Positions 63,651 to 64,000 of a stretch of DNA of 64,000 nt are shown piece by piece (the stretch's first letter is position 1; each line of letters begins with the position of its first letter). Location: assembly GCA_027489065.1 (NCBI GenBank), contig JAIYAM010000014.1, positions 56,395 through 120,394 on the forward strand, in the 5' to 3' direction. The notes under the pieces are model-generated. The model was given only the letters and a program-made list of their open reading frames with translations. It made no database searches and was not told where the DNA came from. The translations under genes were made by a program, and so were the position numbers. This stretch comes from Erythrobacteraceae bacterium (GTDB lineage: Bacteria > Pseudomonadota > Alphaproteobacteria > Sphingomonadales > Sphingomonadaceae).

Positions 63651-63716
63651 CCCAGACCCCTGCTTGACCCCTCCCAGACCCCTCCCAGACCCCTCCCAGA
63701 CCCCTCCCAGACCCCC
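63651..63716. repeat. Helically phased 11-bp tandem repeat next to parS
   Basis: Six units of 11 bp: CCCAGACCCCT at 63651, a variant GCTTGACCCCT at 63662, then CCCAGACCCCT at 63673, 63684 and 63695, and CCCAGACCCCC at 63706. GAC therefore recurs every 11 bases. The array ends in AGACCCCCGCTAG, the same 13-mer as at 25974-25986. The parS begins 28 bases after the last GAC. Confidence 0.85.
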
Positions 63717-63737
63717 GCTAGCCACTGCTCACGCGGG

Positions 63738-63753
63738 TGTTTCACGTGAAACA
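63738..63753. promoter_or_regulatory. parS centromere site (ParB binding), second copy
   Basis: A second perfect TGTTTCACGTGAAACA palindrome, identical to that at 26013-26028 and 37.7 kb away. It lies between the 11-bp repeat array and tRNA-Leu. Confidence 0.9.
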
Positions 63754-63881
63754 GCAGGGTCTGACGAGCCTGACGACACGGATCGGCAGGGCCGGCGAAG
63801 TTTGCATTGACAGCACCCCCCACCCCCCGCTAATCGCCCGCCCCTACCCAGCCTCCGGCGACGACGACCGGAAGCATCCGT

Positions 63882-63968
63882 GCCCAGATGGCGGAATTGG
63901 TAGACGCACCGTCTTCAGGTGGCGGCGCTCGCAAGGGCGTGGAGGTTCGAGTCCTCTTCTGGGCACCA
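63882..63968 (+). tRNA. tRNA-Leu, anticodon CAG
   Basis: The acceptor stem GCCCAGA pairs with TCTGGGC; discriminator A and an encoded CCA follow at 63965-63968. The D-loop contains GGTAGAC, and the anticodon arm is CCGTC-TTCAGGT-GGCGG with CAG as anticodon. A long variable arm (GCTCGCAAGGGC region) and the GGTTCGAGTCC T-arm are typical of class II tRNA-Leu. It reads CUG codons. It is the only RNA gene seen. Confidence 0.95.
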
Positions 63969-64000
63969 AAACTCCTGCGGGAGTGGCATCAAAAACCTTG

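Larger units (their letters stand above)
63440..63881. other. Intergenic region with repeat array and parS, 442 bp
   Basis: This region between the NDUFA9-like gene and tRNA-Leu has no supported gene; all open frames through it are low-complexity. It holds the 11-bp repeat array (63651-63716), a perfect parS (63738-63753), a C-rich run near 63812-63835, and must contain the tRNA promoter between 63754 and 63881. Confidence 0.5.

Noticed and set aside
63882..63968. tRNA-Leu as an integration site of a mobile island
   Set aside because: No integrase or repeated tRNA 3' end was found in the window; sequence to the right is cut off.

Overview
The window is GC-rich, densely coded DNA with many 1-4 base gene overlaps. 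It looks like a piece of the main chromosome of an alphaproteobacterium of the order Sphingomonadales, most likely Erythrobacteraceae. This is inferred from protein style and gene content: GapR, a DUF1244 protein, a sphingomonad-type polysaccharide locus, a BLUF/B12-like photoreceptor of AppA type, and an NDUFA9-like protein beside tRNA-Leu. No species call is possible without a database search.

Layout. 1-290 is the tail of a CysQ-type phosphatase. 381-28617 is a large polysaccharide locus. It holds nucleotide-sugar enzymes (an AlgD-like dehydrogenase, WecC/WecB for ManNAcA, RfbA/B/C/D for dTDP-rhamnose), glycosyltransferases (GT4, GT2, WecG/TagA), a Wza-like export lipoprotein, a Wzc-like tyrosine autokinase, a Wzx flippase, two Wzy/WaaL-type membrane proteins, three methyltransferases and an acyltransferase. 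Inside it, at 11607-15494, sits a foreign-looking three-gene module of phage or gene-transfer-agent spike and fibre proteins. 28614-33240 is a minus-strand valine/isobutyrate catabolism cluster. 33365-35591 holds small conserved proteins (split DUF1254/DUF1214, RidA, I78 inhibitor). 35664-41555 pairs a CHASE2-EAL c-di-GMP phosphodiesterase and a FecR protein with a huge Gly-Asn repeat against a divergent TpsB-type outer-membrane transporter. 41571-54513 is mostly housekeeping (pyk, gapR, yebC, ruvC, ubiG, lysC, purT) with a PilZ-HTH fusion and a degenerate GGDEF protein. 54546-63439 carries the BLUF photoreceptor, a PQQ quinohaemoprotein dehydrogenase, a dienelactone-hydrolase-like enzyme, an orphan HExxH peptidase, a BrkB-like protein and an NDUFA9-like protein. 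A tRNA-Leu(CAG) closes the window.

How parts work together. The polysaccharide genes give a coherent Wzx/Wzy-type pathway likely to use rhamnose and ManNAcA. The spike module could bind that same surface polysaccharide. Two perfect parS sites (26013-26028 and 63738-63753), each preceded by an array of GACC motifs spaced exactly 11 bp, suggest the window lies in the ParB-loaded, origin-proximal part of the chromosome; gapR lies between them. Several c-di-GMP parts (EAL, PilZ, GGDEF-like) are present.

Most interesting: the spike module inside the capsule locus, the parS plus 11-bp repeat architecture, the FecR repeat/CHASE2-EAL/TpsB locus, the PilZ-HTH fusion, the BLUF-B12 protein, and several unannotated micro-ORFs.
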